Part shown: in pieces, positions 35,601 through 49,000 of the stretch
How the letters are laid out: each line of letters begins with the position of its first letter
Position numbering within the stretch: position 1 is the first letter of the stretch
From: Sipunculus nudus
Lineage: Eukaryota > Annelida > Sipuncula > Golfingiida > Sipunculidae
DNA: 64,000 bases
Reading direction: 5' to 3'
NCBI GenBank assembly: GCA_026874595.1
Contig: CM049309.1
Location: 75,002,426 to 75,066,425, forward strand
Position numbers and translations under genes: made by a program
The notes under the pieces: model-generated
The model's input: only the letters and a program-made list of their open reading frames with translations
The model's database searches: none
What the model was told of the DNA's origin: nothing

Positions 35601-38600
35601 TGTGGAAATGAAACACACATTCTGTAAGTCATGTTAATGCCAAAATTGTCCCAGTTTTCTGCTAGTTTATGGGATCAAACAAGCATGATATTGTAGTAGT
35701 ATAAAGTTTACCAGCTGAAACCTGAAACAGTTTTCAGTCCTTTAACTGGTTTAAGTCATTGTGCCTTCAGAACAAATAAGTTTAATTGTATGGTATGTAT
35801 TTTAAGCAAATCTTTTAAACTTTAATGGAAACTTATAAAGAGGGTACACATAATTCACAAAATACATGTATACAAATCTCTGATGGAGAACAACCAACCT
35901 TTGTTGGTGGGACTTCCCACAGCGGGTCAATCAGTATATTCTCATGGTATTTCTGACATTCGTCATCGGAGAATGTAAACCATCTCTTCATCCCTTCCAG
36001 GAATGACTTGCTGGCGCTCATCTTCTCTGGGTTACACTGTTCTGGGATGTCTTTGGGAAGCTCTGCATGTCTCTTTGCCACTGCTTTCTGTGTGACATAT
36101 TTGCTGCCTTGTAAATTATTTAAATATCTTCAAAATATGAATATAACCTGATGTAATAAAAATGCAGAGAGAGAACTGTCACTTGCAAGTTAGGTTTTTC
36201 TTTATCTTTGTGCATATTTTATTACTTATTATTAATTTAAATTTTCCTTACAATTGACTAAATAAAGCTAGAGTCCCTAAAAAATTTTGGGTGAGAGTTC
36301 TGTTAATGATGCAACTTATAACTGTAATATTTCCAGTGAATACAAAACATTCTCAAATGTTATTAGGATTTCAGGATCTGCAACTTTTTTTGCAATTTAA
36401 AAATCTATGATATCTACAAACATAATCAGTTTTGTTAAATAAAAAAAATAATATGTTTGACTAAATCATCTAAAACAAATAGATCTTTCCTAATGCTGTT
36501 TTCCAAAATATATGTTCTCAAGTAAAATTTATATACACACCTCAGTCAGATGTAATGGATCTCATAATTAAAGACACAAAAGGGGGGGCCCACAGGTTAC
36601 CATCTACATTGTGTATACTGTGTGTATTACATATCACACACATCTGGCTTCACTTATTTTTTTTTTACAGCTAGATGTACAGCCACAGTTTAGAAGATTA
36701 TAGATTATAGTTTAGAGGAAGCAATTATAGATGGAATACTGCATCAAACTAATGGTTTTTATAATGCAGATATATCAAGATCTTTCTACAGCGTTTATAT
36801 GCAACAGTTGTGCTATCTATATCTCTTTGGCTTTAATGACTGCTTGTTTTGACCAGGTTTGCTGGGTTTTGCCACCAGAAGCTGGCACAAGGCCAAGAAG
36901 TGTACTCAGATCAATGAGAGCAGGGGGTCACAGGTGTAAGCCTTGGAGATAGATGCAAAAGGAGGTCTGAAACATTCTTGGCCTGTTCCTGCCACCTGGG
37001 GTCACACCCAAATATACTTGATCTTAGTTTATGTAGCAGACAATGAATCTTAAACATTTCCTAAAGTATATTACTTCTGAATATGTTAAGGATGTATCTT
37101 TCTATCGTCCGATTACTTTCACCCAGTTTCAGTGACCTTGACCTATTTTTCAAGGTCACATTAGTCAAAATATGCAATTTTTTTTTCAGATTTTCAATGT
37201 CTATTTTCTTCTGATCTATAAGAGGTACAGACAAATGGGTAAGAAAATTCCATTAGGAAATCTGGTTTCCAATATGTCTATGGCAATATTTGTTAATTCA
37301 CTCATGTGTTAACATATGATAGGTGACTCAGCAGTTTTCAGTTAGGCTATGATTCTGGATAACCCATTTAATCACGAAGGTGGAAACTTTTATAGACATG
37401 TGCCATTTATAATGTAGAAGTCCAGTCCCAAGTTTGGTAGCAATATCTTTATTAATTTTTCCATAATATACAAATTATGAAAATGTGACATCTGTGAAAA
37501 TTCAAGACGGAATGACCAAAGTTCATTTGGTTTACAGAACTATAATTCCTCTCAAACTAATAGAGATGGATAAAAAGTTAGATCAGTGGGAATACCCAGA
37601 AGTGGAGAATCTCGGGTACTGGATAGGTGGAGATCCATGACTGTCACATGACAGTTACACAAAGTCTAGTTTTGTTTTAATATTAACTGCGATCTGGAAC
37701 ATGCAATATTTGTTCTTATATTGTACTGTATATGACTCTGTATACCTTGAAAAGGGTCATTCTGAGTTGAATGCATTTATTGTTATTTTAATCATTAGTG
37801 GATGCTCCTGTCACTGACCTTGTACAGATGCCACCAGTTCCAGGGCACACTCAGGATGAATAGTAAAACCAGTAGTTTGATTGACAGCTGTGTCCAGGAG
37901 AGGCGGAGTTTCACTTGCACCAGGACAGACAAAGCCAAACAGGCAAAGGCTGCTGAAAACTATAAGAGAAAGACAAAATCAAACAGAGCAATACCAATCA
38001 GAAATAGCATTCACTGAAATCAGCAGGAAAACTAGACGGCACTCAGACCAGCCAATGGCTGGATCCGCATCAAAGTCTGCCAAAAATGTAACTTACAGGA
38101 TTCACACAGATGAGCAAATAAAAATTTCATGACTTTTTCAAGTCCTTTCACCATCAATCTGATATGTAATGGTTACAAAGTAACAGGTGATTCAGATCAT
38201 AAGCAATTATTTACATATGCAGAATAAAAAGGTGGATTTTCCAAATATTCCTATGTGAACATGGTTGCATGATTCACCCGTCCTGTCTTGTGACCTCTGC
38301 ATTAAATATGCATGAGTTTAGCTGCTAATTTAATTCCGATGAAAAGAGTATTGGTAAATATTTATAATGAATTTAATGAAAATCCATCAGATTTTTGCTA
38401 AGTCATTCTGATGACACCAAAGTCTGGTGACATCTGATCTCATTAAATATGGATTTTGCCAGGAGAGGAACTTAGGCAAGATATAATATTGGTTAATATT
38501 TCTGTTGAGTTTCTTCAAAATGTATAATATTCCTGGTAATTTAACACAGCAACACAACAATTATTGAACTTGGTTGAGATAATCTACTGACCAGTATGGT

Positions 38601-41600
38601 TCATGAAGAGTTTCATGTAAATCCGTCAAATCCCTAGAATATTTATTACAGCTACACTAAAAGTTAACAGACTGACGGACAGACTATTGGTATATTATAA
38701 TGTGTACAATCATAGATGGGCGTACAAAAATTCTTTTACCACATCTCTAAGACCCTTGCTGCTTACCGAATTTTAAAGACTTACTCAGCATGTGACATGT
38801 GATTATAACCTACAGGTGGTGCTACCTCAGTTCAACAAGTTTCCAAAATGGTCTTTTTTACTTTGATTCAGATAAGTAATTAGTAAATAAGAACACTTAA
38901 GCCTTAAGATTACATGCAAGGATTCCTTGAAGGTAGGGGAATTCAGTGAATACTATATTGAATAGAATTATTTTCAGACTGATGTTTCCACAGGGGTTCA
39001 AATTTTGCTGATTGCAAAATTTTCTAAATTCACATGTTTCTATATATGGTGCAAATTCTTTTTACCTTTTATCTCATAAACCACAAATTATTACCAAATT
39101 TTTCAAGACATATTGATCACATGACTGGCATGTGTTTAAACCACCACCTCTGTTTAATGATTTTCTGCATATTACATAACACAAATTACATTCCCATTGC
39201 TCCCAGTTAAAACATGTTACTCTGGATAAATAAAAAGCTAATCATGCATTTTCTTTTTTTAAACCCAGTTTGTATTTTGCAAGTTTTTTAAAATTTTAAA
39301 CACAGGTTCTTGCCAAGGTTTGAGAATCTTTTGTTATCTCTGATGCAACACTTTCCTTGGTACACCTATGGCCACAGGCTATTTGTGCCTCTAGGCCCCT
39401 GTTTTTTACGCTTAAAAAACCCAAAATTTTCTACAAAAATTATTACATCAACAATAATTGAGCTAGTGAAATAAATGATAAAAACTGACTGATGTTGTGT
39501 GGTGATTCCCACATAACTGGTGTGCAACAAATGCCCTTATGATTAACCATTTTCTAACCCAATATTCTTGCATAAAGTATTTATACTTATGTTGAATCAA
39601 ATACAACTTTCACAATCATGTATTATTTCATGAATCAAGACACTCTTGTTATATTTCACGAAAATTACATCCTCATGAAAATATCTAGTTTACAGTACCT
39701 GTAGGAAAGTTAACGGGTCCATGCCAACAAGTCTTTCAAACCCTTTCCCTGGTTCCCACTTTTGGTCCGTTGGAGTGACACTGTAGATCATGTGACTCAG
39801 GACTTCACTGGCATCCTGTAAATTTCCATCTTCTGTGTCTGCATACTTCTTCAGAGCCTCAAAGTCTTTTGGTGGCAAATTTACTTTCATATCATAGTTC
39901 TTAGCTCCTTGAGATGCCTGCTTGGACAGATGAAAAAGAAATTGCAAATTTTAATAATCTAAAGTTTTAACTTATGTCTAAGGGTCAACTGTAGCTTTTT
40001 ATGAAAGTTAAGTTTATAAAGTTTCTTAATTCTAATAAATTTCCTGTGCAGTGGTTGAAGTATCTATACAAACAGAAGTACATGTATTGTTGTTTATATT
40101 TCACAGGATTTAAAATAATGTACATACATGTTCTCCAAAATGTGACAATCAAGGGAATTAATAATAATATTTGAATACCTCCTGCACCCCCATCCCCCCC
40201 CCCAACTCATTCATAAGGATAAACACCAGTCAAAAAAGGGACACTGTTTCAAGGTGACTGGGATTTAGTTTACTGTCTTTCCAATAGGTGGCACAGGAGG
40301 CTATAACAATGACCTAGATACAAGATATGCCATGCATTATTTCTGATATATATGTATAAGATGCTCTTACCCATCCATTGAATTGCTGCATGAGGGAACG
40401 GATGTAGCGCTTGAAATACGGACTTGCATCAACTGGTTTTGAGTCCAGGAGGGCAGAATACAGTTTTAGGACTTTGTTCTTCTCACTTCTACATACGTTC
40501 AGGAGCTTCTCATATTCAGCACAGCTCTGAGTAACCTCAGCCCTACAAACCGGGCATTCTGGACAAACTTCTTTGTCCTGTAGCATGTCCTAAATAAAGA
40601 CATACCTGGTATATAATATGCATATAACTGCTATAAAGGGTACTTTACGATTGTAAATAATTTACAGTAATGAGTTCTGGAAGTGTCTGTCAGCACCATC
40701 AAGTGTTTAAAATTGAAACATTATTGTTCTTGTGTGGTCTGTTCCACAGGGGGATTCTCACTGAAATTTGGTATAAGGCAGATGGGTGTTAATCAGTGCA
40801 TACACAAAAATACTTTGAACCAAGGTCTTATTTTTTTTACTGAAATATATATTTTTGTTGTTGGAGGTAACCACCTCCATTATTAATGCTAGCTTAACTC
40901 TAAGTAAATGTACATCTGCAGAATTCCATTCTGGTTTTGGACCACATAACAGGGCAGTATCACACAATTCCCCATTGCTGGGGTATATCACCAAGGAATC
41001 CCTGAAAGGTGCATTGCACTTGTATGTGAGTGAAACATGGCCATTGGGCACAGACTTCCCAATAACTCTGCAGAGCACCCACCCTGGGTTGGGGGGCCCC
41101 GACCCTGCAAAAATCTCACCAGCTCAGCTGAGATTTGAACTCACAATCTCCATGCTTTGAGTCTTGTGCTCTACCCCTTAGCCACAGAAGCTGGTTAGGT
41201 CTTGATTCTCATCACCTTCATATGTATTTCATGTGAGTTTCATACTTTATAATTTTTTATTTTGGGAATACTCTATTTCATAGAACACACACTTCCTGGT
41301 GCTGTAACTAGAGGCTGATTATCATTATAAAAAACTATCTTAAAAATATCTATATCACAGGTAAAGATACTTTTTATTCTAGTTTCTGTAAAAAAAAAAT
41401 ATAAAATTTGAAATTTAGAACACTTAATACCACATCATTGACAACTATGTGGTTATCTTCTTCATAACAATTTAACAGACAGTGCCATCAACAGGCAAAA
41501 CCCTAACATATATACAACACCTACAAAAGTGAAACCCCTCTATGTTGACAGTCATGGGACCAGTCGATTTGTCTGTTATAGCAGAGTGTCTGCCCCAGAG

Positions 41601-43553
41601 GGGGTCTGGATCCGCCGGCCTGTTATGTCCTCATGTCCAAGACCCAGGTATGGGACTAAAACATCAATGGAAGTTTGTATTTTGTATATAATATTTGAAC
41701 TTACATATATGTTATATGTGATTAAATTTAATGCAATTAAATTTAATTTAATGACCCCTGACAGTGACTGCGTTAAGGTGTGTAACAGATATGTCATTAT
41801 CCTCGCTCCTGGGCCTCTGTTAGAATAATGTGGCCTCACTGGCCTGAATTCAGAAAAAAATATGCGAATTCGTTGAAAGCTTGGCACAATGGAAACTCTG
41901 TGAATACTGTCTTCTTGTTTGCACTGCTATGAATAATAAGAATAAAATACATTAATGTTCCATCTATGAAAAAAACAAGTTAAATTGTGTAAAACATGGT
42001 CTGGTCACATAGTCATGGTGATATGCCGAAATAATAATATCTTTTAAGTGGTATAATGCATACTGGAAGTAGACCATATTTGTAATTTCAGCTTGGCTGT
42101 CCCTAGGCAGGGGTGATTTTAGCCATTTGGCAGACAAAAAGTTTCCATTGTTCTGAAAAGCAGGGAATCTGCCCCAGAGGAGATCTTAAAATAGTAAAAA
42201 TGCTTGATCAGCCCAAAAAGTGTCCGTTTGACATGTGTTCGCAGCCTAGGGATTCACTGTAGTAAAATATATTATATCCCATCCCATGTAAAATATTCAT
42301 TTTTTCCTCATTACTCCAACAATACACCTTACATTTTGAAATTTAGTGAAAAGGAATCTACCTATATTAATAATTCTGTACCTCAAACAAGGATGTAAAT
42401 ATGCAGTCATACAATAAAATAAACTTTACATACCTCATTCAAAGTACTTACTAATGGTGAGTCAATAAATCAATGATTGGTAGTTTTCTTTCATAATCAA
42501 TTATGCACATGTAAAGAAATCATATTATCCAGAAAAAAATATTCTAATCCTGAGGGAGTCCTGTCAGAGACAGGACAGAAAGTAGCGAAAATAATTAAAA
42601 TTGAACATTGTGCAATGAACAAGTTTCAACAATCTGGTCATAACCTATGACCTTTAAGCATGATTTACAAGTCAGACTGGATTCTCTTTAGCTATAATAA
42701 ATGATTCTAACGCTCTTTACACAGCACTATACCCATAGGCAAACTACCTATACTGTAAGCGCTGTTTGTTATGACCTTGTATCCTGAATCTCTAAACCAG
42801 GGGGGAACATTGTATTTTGGTCCAATCAGATGAGACCCTGTGCTGAAGACAAAATGGTTCACCAGCCAAGCGAAGAATACACGAAGCCAATGTTGTTCAT
42901 TTTGTTTCGAGTGACGGCTCATCACCCCGGCAACAGTTTGAACAGGCCACAGGCTCAGAGAGAATTGCCCCACACGTGGTTTCTTGGCCGAGCCTGATGC
43001 CTGTCAAGTGTTCGTTGACTTGCATTTGGTTGGCTGCTAGTCACATCAGCAGTTTTCAGCAGACAGGCCCATGTGCACCACCTAGTGTTTAAGTCCATCA
43101 TAAAAGGTCAAAGCAGGCAGTGGGAAAATCAGTAGCTTCTTTAGAAGCGCAAGATTTCTGCTGCCTTGGGAGTGTAAATGATTATATACCTCTGTAAGAG
43201 ATTTCACAGTAATACAGAATATACATAAAATAGTTGATAAATAATTGATCATAGTTCTTTTATTTTCTTTCAATCATCAAACATAATTCCCGGCACATCA
43301 AGTTCCTACCACTTGTACTTACACTGTCATCAGGTACTGTTTTCTCCCACTCAACTTTCTTCATAGACTTGGTCGCAAAATGGTAGCCGAGCATGTCCGT
43401 TGGGTCAACCCAATCACTAGTGTCTGTGTCTTGCAGTAACAGATCCTCATCCCTGACTTCAGTGGCTGCTGGTCCAGTGGTGCACAGGAGAAGCAGCACT
43501 GCAAGCCTTGTCAGCAAGAAGAGGGCGTCCATCTTATTTATCCTTGCTGTCAC
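32631..43553 (-). CDS. CLCC1: chloride channel CLIC-like protein 1, seven coding exons
   Basis: Join (- strand): 43553-43323, 40589-40371, 39920-39699, 37959-37819, 36087-35899, 35219-34935, 33641-32631; 765 residues, all introns GT-AG and phase 0. CLCC1 is an endoplasmic-reticulum membrane protein proposed to act as an anion channel in ER ion balance. A signal peptide (M8 is an alternative start) precedes the family motif DWVDPTDMLGY. A cysteine-containing luminal region follows (CPECPVC), then VGMDPLTFLQ leading into two membrane spans and PWNWWHLYK (263-271), then DECQKYHENILIDPLWEVPPTK (313-334), EPLEHIGGALSKFFKAML and a third span (about 370-392). The order and spacing match vertebrate CLCC1. 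The C-terminal tail (from 430) is low-complexity, Pro/Ala- then acid-rich, making the protein longer than the about 550-residue human form. Exon 3 could start at 39917 instead of 39920. Confidence 0.9.
33700..34509 (+). mobile_element. family A element in CLCC1 intron 6
   Basis: Cores at 33867 (GGTGGCGCCACC), 34012, 34141, 34250 and 34353 are spaced 145, 129, 109 and 103 bp. The right part has the family A block GTCTCAGAGCAGTTCTCCGG and ends TTTTTTGGCAGATACC. The left hairpin is not recognisable, so the start is approximate. It is inserted in opposite orientation to the host gene. Confidence 0.65.
37132..37159. repeat. hairpin with TCAAGGTCA arms in CLCC1 intron 4
   Basis: Perfect 10-bp arms GTGACCTTGA and TCAAGGTCAC are separated by 8 nt. 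TCAAGGTCA is the extended half-site bound by ERR/SF-1-type nuclear receptors, but the same word recurs in tandem repeats elsewhere in the window, so it is probably repeat-derived. Confidence 0.5.
38790..39170 (+). repeat. diverged family B unit in CLCC1 intron 3
   Basis: The order of blocks matches one unit of the 16-17.5 kb array: CATGTGA, a core (GGTGGTGCTACC near 38816), GATAAGTAATTAGTAAATA, ATTCCTTGAAGGTAGGGGAA, GATTGCAAAATTT, TTTCTATATATGGT and TTGATCACATGACTGGC. A single old copy; no hairpin ends are seen. Confidence 0.55.
40900..41194 (-). mobile_element. tRNA-derived SINE in CLCC1 intron 1
   Basis: On the - strand, 41194-41112 reads as a decayed tRNA: an A-box-like segment TGGCTAAGGGGTAGAGCA (41184-41167) and a B-box-like segment GTGAGTTCAAATCTC (41144-41130) with a T-arm that pairs at 4 of 5 positions. 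The anticodon arm pairs poorly, so it is not a functional tRNA. A GC-rich, non-tRNA body follows; its 3' boundary is uncertain. Confidence 0.6.
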
Positions 43554-45093
43554 TGCTTCCTCACGTTAACCTTTTCACAAGAACAGAGTGAAAGTGTAAA
43601 CACATGACTAAAAATACTGGGACGATGTATAGAGAACATTAATATATAATTATATTGTTAGCGATCATTCAAGGGATCAAACTGCTTTAAATTGATATGA
43701 TTAGCCTATCTGAATGGTGTGTATTTTAAAGTTCAGATAAAATGGTTTACCTAACATTAAAATTCTATGTCACCCTTCATAGAGAATTTTAAAAATTGTA
43801 AATTGTGACAGGCTTAAAGCATGTCATAACAAAATAAAATTTTATTAAAATTGAATTTCTTTAAAGAAATGTTAAAGAAGCTGGAGATAAAACTGTAATG
43901 TTCTGAGATTATATAGACCCAGTTGTGCCTCTGTTGTAAACACAGAGCGACTGGCTCTGTTGTAAACACAGAGCCACAGGCCCCTGCCTTCATTTATCTA
44001 GCGGACGGGAAAAGGCTACACCTGTTTCTGGGTGCCTATCCCAGTGCCCCGAGTGTTTCATCAAAACTGGAGCATGGTGTGACTGTCCTTGTAACTGGAC
44101 CACTGGCTACATAGACCACTGGCTAAACAGGCAGGGTTGTTACCAGGGTTACACACTGGATTGTTTCAGCTGACCAGGCAACATGTATCACATTTCAGCT
44201 GGGTGGGCCAGTAAGTTTGCAGCGATGATGTAACTAATGCAGTGCACACAGCCAGCCTGAAACAATCACAAGCCAATCACTCGGGCTTAACCACAGGCTA
44301 AATGTACTGAAAGTGGGTACATCGTATGTCATCTGCATGCACTCCTGTCCGCTAGATAAATGATGGCAGGGGCCTGTGGCTCTGTGTTTAAAACAGAGCC
44401 AAAACTGGGTCCATGAGATAATAATGAGAATAAAAAATAAGAAATTTTTATGCTGGGGATAAAAACTGACCAGTGCTGTGCCTGAGAAACCAACCTTGGA
44501 GGTGAAGCTTCACTTTACTGTTAGTTATATTAATTATAATAATTGACAAATATGTAATTGAAATAATTTTTAATTTTTACCAAACACAGGACTGTCACAC
44601 TCACAGTGTCAGGAGTTATGACATGGCTGAGATGATCTTGTACATCATTCTATACCTGCTATTGAATTTATATCAGGGTTCAAGCGTCTGCTTAAAGAAT
44701 TGAGAAAAAATGAAAATCATTGTTCTGTATCCAGCTAGCTGCACATTAGCTGTCACACCTTACACTTTCCTATATGCGCCTCTCCTCTTTAACAGCTCGC
44801 TCCCAAATCTTTGACAACTCAGTCTTTTACTTCAAATTTCCACTACCCTCCCTGCAACTGCGAACTGACACTGGTGAGATGAGCATAAAAAAACTCTCAC
44901 GAACTGAGCGGAGAGTGTGTTTAATTCACCGTCCAATGCGATAGATAGCGCTAGTATAGTAAGGGGGATTTCCAGTGAAAGGGGTTCCCTGAAAACGTCA
45001 TTCCTTGAGGGAATTCCTATGCTAAAATTAAGTGAACGTCATTCCTCGGGTCACGGGCCAACTTCACGCGCTTGAGGATACAGAGTGGTAGCA
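43554..45093. promoter_or_regulatory. head-to-head intergenic region between CLCC1 and the TMEM65-like gene
   Basis: The two genes start about 1.5 kb apart on opposite strands, so this interval should contain both promoters. No TATA box stands out. About 500 bp of it is an inverted-repeat element (43914-44413). The part next to 45094 has higher CG content than the surroundings. Confidence 0.4.
43914..44413. mobile_element. 500-bp MITE with long terminal inverted repeats
   Basis: About 70-bp imperfect terminal inverted repeats share CTCTG-TAAACACAGAGC, CACAGGCCCCTGCC and TCATTTATCTAGCGGAC. The left repeat carries an extra copy of the CTCTGTTGTAAACACAGAG segment. The flanks TGAGATTATA and TGAGATAATA (9 of 10) look like a target-site duplication. 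There is no coding capacity. Confidence 0.8.
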
Positions 45094-47934
45094 ATGGCTA
45101 CGTTTGGTCGAAGGACTTTCAGCGTGTGTGCCCGATCTTTCGGATATAACAAACCATGTTGGTCACAAACAATTTTAACTCCAACCAAGTTTCCAATGAA
45201 GACCGCTGGTACAGAGCTCATCGCGCCGTACACATCTTTTCCAAAACATCCGCGGCTCAGGTCCACGGTGACAACCTTGCCGGACCTCACTGACGAAAGT
45301 TCAGCTCGAGACTTCATTCTCCGCTTGGACCACCAGGAACGTCAGTTGATCCGACAGCAGATAGAGAAAGTGGACGAAGGGCTTTTAAGTCGGGATGAAG
45401 GTAATTTAGAGTGTCTGTTAAATTTTCTCAAGTAACTTAAACTTATGTAAGAGCGCAGGTGTTGGTTCCATGAATGATTAATCCACCCACTTTATGCAGT
45501 GATCCGATCTTCATATCGTATGGTCCATACTATGGTATGGACAGTAAACACTGCATGGTGTACTGTTTACTATAGTTTAGATCTCACATGTACACAACAG
45601 TCAACACCTCATACTAACAGTTAGTTAGTTTTCACTGTTACCTGCATTTTAAATGTATTTACATCAACAGAAACGGACCAAGATATTCCATAAGTTACAA
45701 TGCAGGCATTAAGGGATGCTCATTTGCACTCCCCCTTATGATAAAAGATGGTAGTCTTGAGTCAAGTACTTCTATTGACACATTACTATTAGGGACACAC
45801 AGTTACACATTTCTATAACTAAGTTCTTTAAACTATTAAGTTCTTCAGTTTTTATATTGAAATGCATTGTAATGCATTTAATATCTAAGTTTTTTAAAAT
45901 TAATGATTTACACAGTAACTGCTAATAATTATATTACATTTATATTTGCATAAAAAAAATTCAAAGACATATAGATTTATAGTTTTCTGCTGTGCCAAAT
46001 ACATTTTGTTGGTCTTGTTGTTTAATCATTTTGAAAATTTATATGTGGATCATTAGAACTAACTTGATAACTGGCTGAAAATCCATATCAGTAAACTGTT
46101 GGCACCTCATTTGCGAGCCCCACCAACAGTAAATTGGATGTCTGAAATAATGAAATTTAGCATGCTTTACCTTTTAGCAGTTATATTATGCCTGTCCCTC
46201 AAAAGAATACTATCATCCATGGAATAGCACATGAAAGTGATGCTTACACCACCTCTCTTCTTTTAAATGTTGCATTATAAATATGACATAGTCTCACTGT
46301 GGGACTGGATGCTGATATGCCAGGGAGTGGGGAGTAGTTTATGAGACCATTAGCATCCAGTTCAGGACTATGTTTGTACTTAAAATATGTTTTGGATATC
46401 TCAATAAACATATTTTATTTCAATTTTCTTGTACCATCTTCATGTTTAGAACATTTATTACCTAAAACATGTATGTTATTTTCAGTTTTATATTTCATTT
46501 CACTTTTCAGTTATTGAAATTATCAAGTTTGTAATAGTTCAGCAACAACAATTTTTAGCAGTAAAATTAATGTTCATATATATCAACAATTATTGAAGAT
46601 CTTAGCTCAATATTTTGCACAGTTACTTTGTAAATTATTACTTTACGAAAAGTATGAAGCAAATTCAAGAACTTAAAGTTCAGTTGAGAAAACTGTCAGA
46701 ATTCTGCTGATTTGACATCTAATTACCCTCCAACCAACTTTCCTATCAGTTGAACAGTGCTTCAGTAATAAAATCACAACATTAGTACCATGGTATTTAA
46801 CCCAGCTTGGTGCTAGTAAGGTTATTGAGGACAAAACTACACAGGTATAATTCAGCAGAATTTGCTGAATCCACAGATTTTCAACAGATAGATAAATGAT
46901 GATAAGTAGAAGTCTTACTGAAAGAGAATTGGGATGGGCCATTAGGAAACAATCGTACAGATGAGTAATTCCAGTTGGCTTTTGTTTAAAAGGGTTTCAG
47001 ATTTGCTAATCTCATGCCGAGCTTGACATTAATGGTTAACCACTTGCCTGGAACAAGTAAAATTTCCAGATAATGGCAATAGGACAACCAAACTTGCCTA
47101 CTGGGCAAGTGGGTCCAGCATAAACCTTTACCCAAAGGCTCAAATCTTAGCCAATCTCCAGTGAGCCATTTACTCTTGGAGAAATGAAATCATGTTGAAA
47201 TACCTCTATCTTAAATCACATGCTTATATCTGTGCAAATACTAAAGAGAAATTTTAGTTACAAACAAATATTTGAATTGTTTACTGTTACACAATAATCA
47301 TTTGGAACACATTAATTTATGTATGGCAAGTATAAAAGCTAGAAGTATTTTCTAAATTTAATGTTGAGCTCTGACATGAAATTTAATTATCAGAAAATAA
47401 ACATTTGTTAACAAGACGCCTCATCTTTACAGGTGAACATATATTTATAATATCACCACATACTGTTGGTATATCATGTATATTAACCAGGCATGCCCTT
47501 AGGGCAATTAAGAGATTGATATTATAAATGATGTACATATGTTTTATATTGTATACCAATAATGAAAAAGAATTTCCACTTTATTTACCTTTAGTCTTTA
47601 TCAAACTTAAATCTTCTGCATATTGGGCAACAATTATAATAATTGTATATTTATTTTGTGTAAGTAACATGTATGATTAAATGGTGAAAATGTAAGTTGT
47701 AACCTGCACAAACACTGAAAAGGATAAAATTGCAAAATTTTTATAAGTATTTCTTTCATGGCTATGTTATCAGTTAACATGTAGAGAACCACAGCAAGGG
47801 TGTTAATTTTTCATGCAAATAATTAATAAGCCAGAATTTGAATAAATGCAAAATTATCAATTTGATATACCTGATTTACATTTCAGCTCTTTTGGCGGGG
47901 ACCCCTGTGCCATCAGGATCTCAGCTATGGCAAG
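45094..47934 (+). CDS. TMEM65: TMEM65-like mitochondrial membrane protein, first two exons (partial)
   Basis: Coding exons 45094-45400 and 47887-47934 (introns GT-AG, phase 1). The product starts MATFGRRTFSVCARSFG, basic and hydroxylated as in a mitochondrial targeting peptide. Around residues 70-100, SARDFILRLDHQERQLIRQQ resembles the start of the conserved part of TMEM65 (an ARDF-type motif followed by a charged helix). Exon 2 (ALLAGTPVPSGSQLWQ) matches in position the Pro-rich linker that precedes the membrane region. TMEM65 is an inner-mitochondrial-membrane protein tied to ion handling. The remaining exons, encoding the membrane segments, were not found in the next 16 kb; they may lie past the window end. 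The start is the ATG at 45094; upstream in-frame codons are non-ATG. Confidence 0.6.
45401..47886. other. intron 1 of the TMEM65-like gene
   Basis: AT-rich intron with no repeats or genes that I can define. Donor GAAG|GTAATT, acceptor TTTCAG. Confidence 0.5.
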
Positions 47935-48355
47935 GTATGTGGTTCAACATTTTTGAAACACTTGCATGATACCCTACCCTGAGTGAACATTTTATCTTGT
48001 CTTTTTACCCTTTTAGTCATTTTAGAGCTATGGAAAACAGGAAAGCCTAAGATTATACCCAGAGAAATGCCTCCATCCAAACAAAACAAGGTTTTATTTA
48101 TAAGATATCATATAACATCAGGGATGAAATCTATAAAGTCTTATGAATTGTTTTTTGATAATGCCTCTATCTAAAGTAGAAAATAAATTTCTCTTCAGGT
48201 AGCGGCACTGGTAGCTATTTTCTGATAAGCATCAAACAAACAAAATTACGACCCTGTATCAAAATTTACAAGACCAACTCCATTTTCAAAGAACCATTGT
48301 CCAACTCTTCTTTGCTTCAAGGTTCAGTTCGTCACAATTTCATTGTCCCCCGCCA

Positions 48356-49000
48356 TTGCCAAATTTGGCATTGCCATGGGACAAAGAAATGGTGAGCATC
48401 CATCATTCCTTATATCCGTCCGTCCTTCTGTCCGTCCTTCACACGTTTGTTAGCGTGATAACTCATCCAGATTTTCAGGGACAGTCACTAGACTTGCAGC
48501 ATATGAGGGGCTAGGTCAGGTTCGAATATGGATGACCGTGACACATTTTTCAAATTCACAGAGACAATAATACTATAACAATGTTAACTCAATAACTCAC
48601 CAAGAATGTGAGGGACAGTCACCAAACTTGCAGCAATAATATATCTTAAGATGGGCTAGGTCAAGTTTGAATATGGATGACTTGACACATTTTTCAAGGT
48701 CAAAGAGACAATAATGCTAAAACTATGTTCACGCAATAACTCACCAAGAATTTGCAGGACGGTCACCAAACTTGCAGCAATAATATATCTTAAGATGGGC
48801 TAGGTCAAGTTTGAAAATGGATGACATTGATGCATATTTCAAGGTCACAGAGATGATAATGCTTAAACGATGTTAAAGTAATAACTAACCAAGAATTTGA
48901 GGGACAGTCACCAAACTTGCGGCAGTAATACAACTTATGAGGGGCTAGGTCAAGTTCAAATATGGATGACCATGACCTATTATTCAAGGAATTTATCAGT
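48356..49000. repeat. tandem array, about 145-bp unit, four copies
   Basis: The GGGACAGTCAC-A-ACTTGC block lies at 48481, 48615, 48759 and 48904 (spacing 134, 144, 145 bp). Each unit also has GGGCTAGGTCAAGTT and ATGGATGAC, and most have TTTTTCAAGGTCA. A perfect 14-bp palindrome, TGCCAAATTTGGCA, lies to the left near 48356. No GGTGGCGCCACC core is present. Confidence 0.85.

Noticed and set aside
41112-41194. A functional tRNA gene
   Set aside because: The anticodon stem does not pair and the acceptor ends do not match; better read as a SINE head.
42707-42973. 88-codon - strand open frame in CLCC1 intron 1
   Set aside because: Not in the splice chain, no recognised domain, and absent from the family.
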